From the NCBI GenBank assembly GCA_900108205.1, contig FNUU01000001.1:296673-360672 (forward strand): a stretch of DNA of 64,000 nt, given 5' to 3'. The notes below the pieces were generated by a model. The model worked only from the letters and a program-made list of their open reading frames with translations, was not told where the DNA came from and did not search any database. Position 1 is the stretch's first letter. Each line of letters opens with the position of its first letter. A program made the translations under genes and the position numbers. This DNA is from Eubacterium ruminantium. GTDB lineage: Bacteria; Bacillota; Clostridia; Lachnospirales; Lachnospiraceae. Shown piece by piece: positions 56,647 through 64,000 of this stretch.

Positions 56647-57498
56647 TTATCTTACCTTCATAATGAAGTTATCAATAAGTCTTACTTTATTGTTGATCTT
56701 TACAGCGATGGCACAAAGGATCTCGCCTTCGATCTTGTCAACTGATTCCATTGTTTCATTATTTACAATCTCAACATAATCGATTTCAGCCATTGGTTCA
56801 GATTTGATGAGCTTCTTCATTTCGTCTGTAACCTTCTTTGGATCTGTCTCACCGTCATTGATGATTTTCTTGCCAAGCAGGAGGGAACGGCTGAGTATAA
56901 GCGCAGCTTTACGTTCCTTTTCATCCATATAAGTATTTCTTGAACTCATTGCGAGCCCATCCTCTTCACGAACGATAGGACATCCCACGATCTCAAGATT
57001 CATATTAAGATCCTTTACCATTCTCTTGATAACCGCAAGCTGCTGAGCATCCTTCTGTCCGAAATATGCTCTGTCCGGCTGTACGATATTGAAGAATTTA
57101 TTTACTACTGTACAAACTCCGCGGAAATGAATCGGTCTTGATAATCCGCAGAGGTGATTTGTTAAACCATTCATATCAACAAAGGAAACGAAGCCCTTGT
57201 CATACATTTCTTCCGGTTCAGGCGCAAAAATGAGATTTGCTCCTGTTTCCTTACAGAGCTGTGTATCCTTCTCAAGATCTCTCGGATAGCTTTCCAGATC
57301 CTCTGTTGGTCCGAACTGCATAGGATTTACAAAAATCGTTACAACTGTTTTGTCATTTTCTTCTACAGACTTCTTGATAAGTGACTGATGTCCTGCATGA
57401 AGATAACCCATAGTTGTTACAAGTCCTACTGACTTTCCCTGTTTTCTCCAGGCTGCCACATGTGCTCTGACTTCTGCTATTGTCTTTACTACGTCCAT
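56647..57498 (-). CDS. panC: Pantothenate synthetase
   Basis: 283 residues from ATG 57498 (AAAGGA, 9-nt spacer); the outer frame starts 36 bp before. HIGH-like nucleotide motif in TTMGYLHAGHQSL and the ATP/pantoate loops FGQKDAQQLAVI and MSSRNTYM. Joins pantoate and beta-alanine. 57 bp after panB. Confidence 0.96.
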   Translation of the reverse strand: MDVVKTIAEVRAHVAAWRKQGKSVGLVTTMGYLHAGHQSLIKKSVEENDKTVVTIFVNPMQFGPTEDLESYPRDLEKDTQLCKETGANLIFAPEPEEMYDKGFVSFVDMNGLTNHLCGLSRPIHFRGVCTVVNKFFNIVQPDRAYFGQKDAQQLAVIKRMVKDLNMNLEIVGCPIVREEDGLAMSSRNTYMDEKERKAALILSRSLLLGKKIINDGETDPKKVTDEMKKLIKSEPMAEIDYVEIVNNETMESVDKIEGEILCAIAVKINNKVRLIDNFIMKVR

Positions 57499-57555
57499 TT
57501 TTTCGTTTCCTTTCTGAATTTGATCATATGTCAATTACTACGAATAATTATATTT

Positions 57556-58386
57556 TTACTTTCCGATTTCTTCAAGCACTTCATCGCTGATAGCATATTC
57601 ATGTTCTTTTGCCGGATAAGTACCGCCTTTTACTTCGCTGTCGTACGCCTTAAATGCATCCACCATGATCTCTCTCAGGTTTGCAAACTGCTTAACAAAC
57701 TTAGGTCTGTAATCACTGAACATTGCAAGCATATCTGCATAAACAAGGATCTGACCATCTGTTCCGTTTCCGGCTCCGATTCCGATAGTTGGAATATCAA
57801 GTTCCTTTGTAACCATCTCAGCAAGCTTTGCAGGAACGCACTCAAGAACAACAGAAAATGCACCTGCTTCCTGAACTGCTTTAGCATCTCTTAAAAGCTT
57901 CTTAGCTGTTGCACTGTCTCTTCCCTGAACCTTATAGCCGCCAAATTCATTAACATGCTGAGGAGTAAGTCCGATATGGGCCATTACCGGTATGCCGGCT
58001 CTTGTTATAGCCTTGATAACATCCGCTACTTCCTCGCCACCTTCAAGCTTAACCGCATTTGCACGGCCTTCCTTCATAAGTCTTCCTGCATTTACAACTG
58101 CGTCATAAACGCTCGTCTGGTAAGACATAAAAGGCATATCTATTACCACAAGAGCATTTTTAGCTCCTCTTGCTACTGCTGCTCCATGATGGATCATATC
58201 CTCCATGGTTACAGAAACTGTATCTTCATAACCAAGCATTACATTTCCAAGTGAATCCCCAACAAGTATACCATTTATACCGCCTTCGTCAAGAAGCTTT
58301 GCTGTAGAATAATCATATCCTGTAAGCATAGATATCTTTTCGCCCTTCAGCTTCATCTCTTTAAATGTAACAACTGTATTTTTCAT
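57556..58386 (-). CDS. panB: 3-methyl-2-oxobutanoate hydroxymethyltransferase
   Basis: 276 residues from ATG 58386, which has GGAGGAG upstream; the outer frame adds 27 unsupported codons. Adds a hydroxymethyl group from methylene-THF to alpha-ketoisovalerate, making ketopantoate. Signatures: [26 protein letters not shown] and IGIGAG. Copy 3 of the dispersed hairpin repeat lies 29 bp before this start. The DUF2520 gene upstream probably provides the next step. Confidence 0.96.
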   Translation of the reverse strand: MKNTVVTFKEMKLKGEKISMLTGYDYSTAKLLDEGGINGILVGDSLGNVMLGYEDTVSVTMEDMIHHGAAVARGAKNALVVIDMPFMSYQTSVYDAVVNAGRLMKEGRANAVKLEGGEEVADVIKAITRAGIPVMAHIGLTPQHVNEFGGYKVQGRDSATAKKLLRDAKAVQEAGAFSVVLECVPAKLAEMVTKELDIPTIGIGAGNGTDGQILVYADMLAMFSDYRPKFVKQFANLREIMVDAFKAYDSEVKGGTYPAKEHEYAISDEVLEEIGK

Positions 58387-58414
58387 ATTCGTTCTCCTCC
58401 AATCTCCTATGTAA

Positions 58415-58449
58415 GTTACCGGATGGACTTTATTCCAGACAATTATGAG
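58415..58449. repeat. Dispersed hairpin repeat, copy 3
   Basis: GTTACCGGATGGAC-TTTA-TTCCAGACAATTATGAGA. It aligns with copies 1 and 2; the hairpin's outer G-C pair is replaced by T-A (TGGAC...TTCCA). It lies 29 bp before the panB start codon, between the DUF2520 gene and panB. Confidence 0.55.
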
Positions 58450-58473
58450 ATACATTTTCCCTCTCATAATAAA

Positions 58474-59340
58474 CTAACATACTGACCGGTCAAAACCTTC
58501 ACCTTTAAGAATTTCGCTCATTTCAGTATAATCTCTCTCCGGATGTTTTTTTACTGCTATACCTAAAACCGCTTCTGAAGCCGCCCTGTAAAGCTCTGCT
58601 TCTTTTTCACTCAAAACTGTTATATGTTTTCTGACAGTTTCAGTATCATTTCTCTCTATCGGACCTGTAAGCGCATTTACCGGTCCATTTGCCGCAACGC
58701 TTTGGGCGTTATCCAGAAAAAGCCCCTTTAACGCTTTATGCGCATCCTCCTCAGTAAAGCCGCAGCTTATAAGGATATTCGAAGCAGTTTCATATAGTCC
58801 GCAGACCAGATTGCTCGCAAATACGGCCGCCGAATGATATCTGACTTTACTGTCTGAGCTTATACAGCTGACAGAATTGCCAAGGCCCGTGAACAGTTCC
58901 TTTAGTTCTTCAAGCTTTTCAGCGTCACCTTCAATTGTAATAAATGCATTTTGAAAATTTTCATACGACTTAAGCTTATCGCTTACCGCGTATATCGGAT
59001 GGATTGAATAAGAAAAGAATCCGTAATTTTTAGACCCGGAAAAAACCGAACTGGACATTGCTCCACTGGTATGAGCAATTATCTTACCTCTGAGCAGCCC
59101 TTTATCAAGACTGTTAAAAACCTGAGGTATCGCATTGTCGCTGACAGTCAGAATTATTGCATCACTTTCACGAATAAGGTCATTCACATTATCATAGTAT
59201 AAAGTATCAGTAAACCCCGCCGCTTCTCTTCCGGCCTCTGCACTTCTGTTATAGTATCCCGTGACATCTTTTCCATGTATCTTCAGGTACTTTCCCAAAG
59301 TACAGCCAACCTTTCCGGCTCCAATAAATCCAATCCTCAT
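58474..59340 (-). CDS. Rossmann/DUF2520 protein, probable ketopantoate reductase
   Basis: 288 residues from ATG 59340 (GGTGG before it; the outer ATG is 18 bp up). N-terminal NAD(P)-binding Rossmann domain with GAGKVGCTLGKYL; the C-terminal part matches the DUF2520 helical domain (KYHSAAVFASNLVCGLYETA; the chain has VRYHSAAVFAS). It heads the panB-panC-panD-coaBC run. No panE/ilvC-type reductase is present, and the DUF2520 family is commonly linked to pan genes. A ketopantoate reductase analogous to PanG is therefore likely; this is inference from context and fold. Confidence 0.75.
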   Translation of the reverse strand: MRIGFIGAGKVGCTLGKYLKIHGKDVTGYYNRSAEAGREAAGFTDTLYYDNVNDLIRESDAIILTVSDNAIPQVFNSLDKGLLRGKIIAHTSGAMSSSVFSGSKNYGFFSYSIHPIYAVSDKLKSYENFQNAFITIEGDAEKLEELKELFTGLGNSVSCISSDSKVRYHSAAVFASNLVCGLYETASNILISCGFTEEDAHKALKGLFLDNAQSVAANGPVNALTGPIERNDTETVRKHITVLSEKEAELYRAASEAVLGIAVKKHPERDYTEMSEILKGEGFDRSVC

Positions 59341-59386
59341 ACCATCACCACCTTTCATTTACTCTTCTTAGTCAAAAGTTAAAATG

Positions 59387-59450
59387 AAAGGATGCCTTAA
59401 ACAGTCAGCTATTAAATTATCGGTACAGTTTCTTTCGAATACCATCCTTT
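59387..59450 (-). promoter_or_regulatory. Structured leader of the pantothenate operon
   Basis: AAAGGATG and CATCCTTT, 48 nt apart, close a stem in the predicted 5' leader (about 120 nt). Inside are smaller paired segments. A conserved RNA called the pan motif is known before pantothenate genes, but I cannot confirm it here by eye. Confidence 0.4.
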
Positions 59451-59459
59451 AGCGTCTTT

Positions 59460-59488
59460 AATATATCTTATATTTTTTAACTTGTAAA
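59460..59488 (-). promoter_or_regulatory. Promoter of the pantothenate/CoA operon
   Basis: TTTACA, 17-nt spacer, TATATT on the minus strand, reading into the DUF2520-panB-panC-panD-coaBC run. No other promoter-like pair is stronger in the 269-bp gap. Confidence 0.8.
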
Positions 59489-59609
59489 GAATTAAATTGT
59501 ATAAAATTTAGTACACATCTGATTCCTTATTCAGCTGTCTATTATTACAAAGCCGAGCCTCTTAATACATGTCAGAAACTTTGGCAGTTCAGGAACCAAC
59601 ATCATAATC

Positions 59610-62600
59610 TCAGCTCTTCAGATCAATATATGTATGAACAAGCTCGCTGATATTTTCAAAGTTTTCATACTTGATATTTTCACCAAGTACACTGAGGAAG
59701 TCCATGTCGTCTCCTGAATAATCATTACTGTTCATAAGATCATCATATTCTTTCCTGATTTCATCGATATCCTTATTAACAGCTAAATTATCCATACGCA
59801 TAAGTGCGTCTATATCAACCGTGCTGTCGGAGATGTCCTGCTCTTTCTCCTCAGTTTCTTGAGCCTCCTCTTTTAAGCTCACTTCAAATACACTGTCTTC
59901 CGGAATATCAGAAGACAAAGTATCAGCCGAAAGATTATCATCTGATACAGTTTCAGATGACACAGCATCAGATGATGTGATCTCACTATCAGCATTTTTC
60001 TCATTTTCAATGCCACCGGCCTCAAATGCGGTATCGGTGATACCTTTTTTATCATCCACAAAGGCCAGATAATCTCCTATTGCATACACAATCTCCTGCA
60101 TTGAAAGAAGAAAACTGTCAAGATTATCCCTTACATAGGTTTTATTTCCGATATTAACAGCAGACTCAAGAGTTGATGCCATATTTGCTATATTCACAGC
60201 TCCTATGTTACCACTGCTGGTTCTTATACCGTGTATTCTGTTTCTGAAATTTCTGTAATCCGATTCAAACTTGATTCGAAGTTCTTCCTGAACATTTTTA
60301 TTTCTGCTGTAGAAGCTCGAAAGTATTTTATTATATACATCAATATTTCCGCCAATCTTTTCAAGGATCTTCGTGACTTCAAGATTTTCAGAAAGTCTCT
60401 CCAAGCCTTCACTGTATCTGGATTCCTTGATATACTGACTCATGTCGGAGGTCTTATATTTTACCTTGCTTCTGTCAACGTTATTGATAATGATTGTTGC
60501 AAGGGTTCTTCTGTCAAGCGGTTTAAGTATAACATCCGTGAAGCCGTCATTAATAAGCTTCTCACGATCCTCGCTGATAACATTTTCAGTCATGGCTATG
60601 ATTGGAAGCTTATCGTATTTCGGATCACCAAGTTCTCTTATCTCCTTCATGGTATCCGTTCCATTCATAACCGGCATGATCATATCCATAAATACCAGAT
60701 CATAATCATTATTCATAACCATATCGATGGCATTTATACCGGAAGAAGCTGTATCACATTTTATTTCCATCTGATTTGTGATACCAACCGCAACAGTCGT
60801 ATTAAGTTCCACATCATCAACAAAAAGAATGCTGACCTCCGGAGCCCACATCTGCTCCGCCTCTTCCATGGAAACCAGTTCGATAACATCCGCATCAACC
60901 TGCGCCTGATATACACTTCCTTCAGGTCTCTTCTGAATGATTGAAAATGTAAATGTAGAACCTACACCATAATTACTTTCAACATCAATATCTCCGCCCA
61001 TAACCTCTGAAAGCTTCTTGGCTATGGCAAGTCCGATACCGGTTCCCGGATATCCCGACTCCTGCTTATTACTGTTTATGTTATATACCTCAAAGATATG
61101 ATCGAGTCTGTCATTTCTGATACCTATTCCGGTATCTGCAACGCCAAATACGAGATTTATCATTCTGTCAGACTTCGGATCATTATATTCATAGCAGTCT
61201 ACAGTAAGGGTAATGGAGCCTTCTCTTGTGTATTTCTGAGCATTATCAAGAAGATACATAAGGACCGCCTTGATCTTTTCATAATCTCCTATAAGAACAT
61301 CCGGTATATCATTTCCAAGCTCCACAAAGAATTTTATCGGTCTGTTATCAACAAGATTTATCATCCTGTCAGAAAGATCGCATACAAGAGTGGTGATTGA
61401 ATAAGGAGCATTATTAGCCACTTCTCTTCCGGATTCAAGACGTGCAAGACGAATGATACCATCAACCTTTGAAATGATATCATTACTCTGAACCACAATA
61501 TTCTTCAGATTTTCCTGTTCCTCGATAGTTCTGCTGCCGCTGTTCATCGTATTTTCGGCAAGACTGATAATGGCATTGATAGGAATCTTTATCTCGTTAC
61601 TGATATTCGCAAGATAATCGTTCTTAGCCGTGCTGGACTTGACTGCATTTTCATGTTCTATCGTAAGTCTTTCCAGCTCACGGTTTTTACCAAGAATAGT
61701 TCTTCTGAACTTGAAGAATACAAATGCCGCAACAAATAAAAGAAGACCAAGAAATACAGCAAGCGTTATTCTGACGCTCTTTCTTTCAAAAAAGCCAAAT
61801 TCCTTGCTTATGGTAAATGTCATGGTACTTTCGCTCTTGGTACCATCAGCATTTACAGCGAAAAGAGAGAAATCATAATCTCCGCCTTCAAGATTGGTAT
61901 AAACCGCCTGCATAGGTGAGTTGCCTGAAATAACAATGTGTTCCGAATCGAAGCCCTCAAGATTATAGCTTACCTCAAGATTATCTCTGTTTACATAAGT
62001 CATAACACCAAAGGTAATGGTTATCTTATTGGTCTTTGCAGGTATTGTAAGGCTGCCTCCTATCTCATCAAAAGAGTAAACCTTACCATCAACATCAATC
62101 TCTGATACAGTAAGTCTCGGAGGTGCTTCATTTATCTTGATATTATTTGTATCCAGGGTTTCTATACCGGTGGTACAGCATATATAGAGAATTCCCTTGT
62201 CATCTATCATTGAACCTGCAGTATTGGTAATACTTCTTACAAGACCATCACCACGTGCCAAATATCTTGAAGATATACCGTTTGCACCAAGCAGTTCATT
62301 TTCACTTGTTCTGAGTATACCCTTGGAACCTATAACCCAGACATCATCATTATTTTTAACAACATCATAGACATTATTGGAAAAATCAATACTGCTGAGG
62401 GCTCTGACTGTATCACCGTAATATGATATACCATTATCGGTACCGATATAAAATCCGGATTCTCCCTTCTCAATACATGAAACCACATCAGAAGTAAGCC
62501 CCTGCTTTGTAGTATAATTCTTGATGATCTTTCCATTTATGATATAGATACCACCTCCATCAGAACCGGCAATTATCCTTCCTCTGTCATCCTCTGCAAG

Positions 62601-64000
62601 GCAGGTGATATTCGGATAGTCCAGTCCGTTTTCGACAGTATAGGTTGCTTCGACTTCATCATCGGAAATAATACCTATACCTTCGCTTGTAGCAACTGCT
62701 ATCTTACCATTGCTCAGTTCTATGATCGAATTTATCTGATTGGACGGAAGATTTGCGGAACGGCCGAAAAACTTCGGAGAACCGTTGCCATTCCATTTGA
62801 TAACACCATAACGGCGGAAAGTACTTACCCAGACATTTCCGTTACTGTCCTTAATAACATTATTAACACCGACTCCGGAAAGTACCTCTGTCAGACTGTT
62901 GGATTTCATAGTTCCCTTATAGTCAATGATATACAGTCCTTCGTCAGTGCATACATATTTATAAGAATTAACCTGCTTAATACAGTTTACTGAATTTTCA
63001 GGTATTCTGTATCTGGCAGTGAAATCATCAAATTTACTCATTCCAAGATGAAGAAGACCATTTCTGTTGGAAGAAATCCAGATACTGCCTTCGTAATCAA
63101 AGATCATTGATGATATATAACTGTCGATCTTCATATTAACTATACTATGATAGCCGCCTTCTGTACCGATATATCCAAGTCCGTTATCAGTGCAGACATA
63201 CAGAGTTTTATCATGCTTATAGAGAGCATTTATACCATAACTGCCTGCAGGCATCTTCTCTACCTTGCTGAGAGAAGTCATTCTGATAATATTTCCGCCA
63301 AGAGTACCTGCATAGATATATTCATCATCGGATTCAAGACAGGTAAGTTCGTCCAGTTCAAGATCTGCTGCAGCTATCGAACGTACAATATATGTGCCAT
63401 CTGTAGAAAAGCTGACATTGAATATCTCATTTCTATCTGATATCCCCCAGATCTTATCATTAAAACTCTCGAGTTTATTGATCGTCTTCTCTGATAAATC
63501 CTCAAATGATGAAAGAACAAGAGACTCCTCATCCACCTTGAAAAGGCCGTTTGATGCAGCAACATAGATTGCTCCGTCGGAAGATTCACAGACATCATTT
63601 ATAACCTTGATACCATTATAATAGTCAGAAGAAAAATGATGCATATCATTTCCCTTCTTATAAAAAAGTCCATAATTATTTGTGGCTATCCAGAGACGTC
63701 CCCTGGAATCCTGAAAGAGCGAATTGATACAATAAACGTCATCCTTCTCTGTATCCCAGAGATTAAAAACTTTGAATTCATTTCCGTCGTATCTGTAGAG
63801 ACCGCCATCTGTACCTACCCAGATATAACCTGAGGCAGTCTGATATACACAATTGACTTCATTGCTTCCCAGTCCGTTTTCCTGAGTAAAAAGTGTCGAA
63901 ACATACTCAGAAGTTATGAAGTGATCGCTTTCTGTGTTATCCTCAGCATATACCTTGTCAATGCTTCCGAGTTTTCCCACTGCAAAAAGGCATGTAATAA
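59610..64000 (-). CDS. Hybrid sensor kinase with propeller sensor, receiver and HPt (5' partial, Asn in H-box)
   Basis: At least 1462 residues; the frame runs past the window edge, and the first visible residues (ITCLFAVGKLGS) look like the end of a signal peptide, so the true start is outside. Order: periplasm-facing two-component propeller repeats (YIWVGTDGGLYRYDG and many like it), Y_Y_Y domain, one transmembrane helix (about 61720-61790), dimerisation domain, HATPase with N-box LLDNAQKYT and GTGIGLAIAK, receiver with phospho-Asp in FMDMIMPVMNG, and an HPt-like module (RIHGIRTSSGNIGA). The H-box reads ANISNEIKIPINA: the phospho-His is Asn. Such HTCS-like sensors read oligosaccharides; here no DNA-binding domain follows. 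Confidence 0.9.
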   Translation of the reverse strand, partial: ITCLFAVGKLGSIDKVYAEDNTESDHFITSEYVSTLFTQENGLGSNEVNCVYQTASGYIWVGTDGGLYRYDGNEFKVFNLWDTEKDDVYCINSLFQDSRGRLWIATNNYGLFYKKGNDMHHFSSDYYNGIKVINDVCESSDGAIYVAASNGLFKVDEESLVLSSFEDLSEKTINKLESFNDKIWGISDRNEIFNVSFSTDGTYIVRSIAAADLELDELTCLESDDEYIYAGTLGGNIIRMTSLSKVEKMPAGSYGINALYKHDKTLYVCTDNGLGYIGTEGGYHSIVNMKIDSYISSMIFDYEGSIWISSNRNGLLHLGMSKFDDFTARYRIPENSVNCIKQVNSYKYVCTDEGLYIIDYKGTMKSNSLTEVLSGVGVNNVIKDSNGNVWVSTFRRYGVIKWNGNGSPKFFGRSANLPSNQINSIIELSNGKIAVATSEGIGIISDDEVEATYTVENGLDYPNITCLAEDDRGRIIAGSDGGGIYIINGKIIKNYTTKQGLTSDVVSCIEKGESGFYIGTDNGISYYGDTVRALSSIDFSNNVYDVVKNNDDVWVIGSKGILRTSENELLGANGISSRYLARGDGLVRSITNTAGSMIDDKGILYICCTTGIETLDTNNIKINEAPPRLTVSEIDVDGKVYSFDEIGGSLTIPAKTNKITITFGVMTYVNRDNLEVSYNLEGFDSEHIVISGNSPMQAVYTNLEGGDYDFSLFAVNADGTKSESTMTFTISKEFGFFERKSVRITLAVFLGLLLFVAAFVFFKFRRTILGKNRELERLTIEHENAVKSSTAKNDYLANISNEIKIPINAIISLAENTMNSGSRTIEEQENLKNIVVQSNDIISKVDGIIRLARLESGREVANNAPYSITTLVCDLSDRMINLVDNRPIKFFVELGNDIPDVLIGDYEKIKAVLMYLLDNAQKYTREGSITLTVDCYEYNDPKSDRMINLVFGVADTGIGIRNDRLDHIFEVYNINSNKQESGYPGTGIGLAIAKKLSEVMGGDIDVESNYGVGSTFTFSIIQKRPEGSVYQAQVDADVIELVSMEEAEQMWAPEVSILFVDDVELNTTVAVGITNQMEIKCDTASSGINAIDMVMNNDYDLVFMDMIMPVMNGTDTMKEIRELGDPKYDKLPIIAMTENVISEDREKLINDGFTDVILKPLDRRTLATIIINNVDRSKVKYKTSDMSQYIKESRYSEGLERLSENLEVTKILEKIGGNIDVYNKILSSFYSRNKNVQEELRIKFESDYRNFRNRIHGIRTSSGNIGAVNIANMASTLESAVNIGNKTYVRDNLDSFLLSMQEIVYAIGDYLAFVDDKKGITDTAFEAGGIENEKNADSEITSSDAVSSETVSDDNLSADTLSSDIPEDSVFEVSLKEEAQETEEKEQDISDSTVDIDALMRMDNLAVNKDIDEIRKEYDDLMNSNDYSGDDMDFLSVLGENIKYENFENISELVHTYIDLKS

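Noticed and set aside
63978..63980. GTG at 63980 as the true start of the hybrid kinase
   Set aside because: The frame stays open upstream and the residues before it look like a signal peptide, so the gene continues beyond the window.

Overview
This window reads as chromosome of a low-GC Gram-positive anaerobe of the Lachnospiraceae/Clostridia type. The signs are the cysS-mrnC-rlmB-sigH gene order, HrcA/CIRCE control of htpG, many secreted proteins with Thr/Glu-rich linkers, LtaS-type membrane sulfatases, and a surface cohesin/dockerin pair. The genus cannot be fixed from sequence alone. Most genes lie on the minus strand, so read from high to low coordinates. I see no insertion sequence, prophage or CRISPR array.

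Layout by region. 36-6768 (minus): a dockerin-tagged cell-wall glucosaminidase, a membrane-anchored cohesin protein, glnS, and a small permuted-papain-like protein. 6769-7403: an unexplained stretch with two similar hairpins, a tRNA-Thr with an unusual anticodon loop, and terminators. 7404-13359 (minus): a GH3 beta-N-acetylhexosaminidase, then cysS-mrnC-rlmB-sigH and a zinc-ribbon membrane protein. 13465-19380: surface and signalling genes, including a zinc-ribbon/VWA/C-type-lectin protein, a GNAT acetyltransferase, a membrane Ser/Thr kinase divergent from an XRE regulator, and a DUF5067-like lipoprotein-sized protein. 19758-28712: a 2368-residue secreted protein (beta-helix, lipase-like hydrolase, Ig-like repeats) and a FIST-GGDEF diguanylate cyclase. 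28977-35957: htpG with a CIRCE operator, a PurF-like protein without its catalytic cysteine, an EamA transporter, two small conserved proteins and argH. 36198-46216: a transglutaminase-like protein, an FHA protein, pncB, typA, an LtaS-like sulfatase and pepF. 46444-48858: dus, a PHP phosphatase, a hot-dog thioesterase and tRNA-Gly.

48998-59340 (minus) is a coherent coenzyme block: a probable ketopantoate reductase of the DUF2520 type, panB, panC, panD and coaBC, which together would take ketoisovalerate and aspartate to 4'-phosphopantetheine precursors. It is followed by pyrE, a 49-residue membrane peptide, a second LtaS-like sulfatase with a 39-bp repeat tail, and an lrp-patatin-birA operon. 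The window ends inside a large periplasm-type sensor hybrid kinase (propeller, Y_Y_Y, kinase, receiver, HPt) whose N-terminus is cut off and whose H-box histidine is replaced by asparagine.

The observations most worth following are the cohesin/dockerin autolysin pair with its Tyr/Glu-rich cytoplasmic tail, the Asn-for-His hybrid kinase, a three-copy dispersed hairpin repeat that sits 29 nt from start codons and shows a compensatory base change, the Cys-less PurF-like protein, the C33 tRNA-Thr, and the DUF2520 protein as the missing pantothenate enzyme. Start sites were reset at several genes (glnS, purF-like, argH, FHA, PHP, birA, pyrE, coaBC, panB, panC, panD, the DUF2520 gene) where a Shine-Dalgarno sequence clearly favours an internal start.
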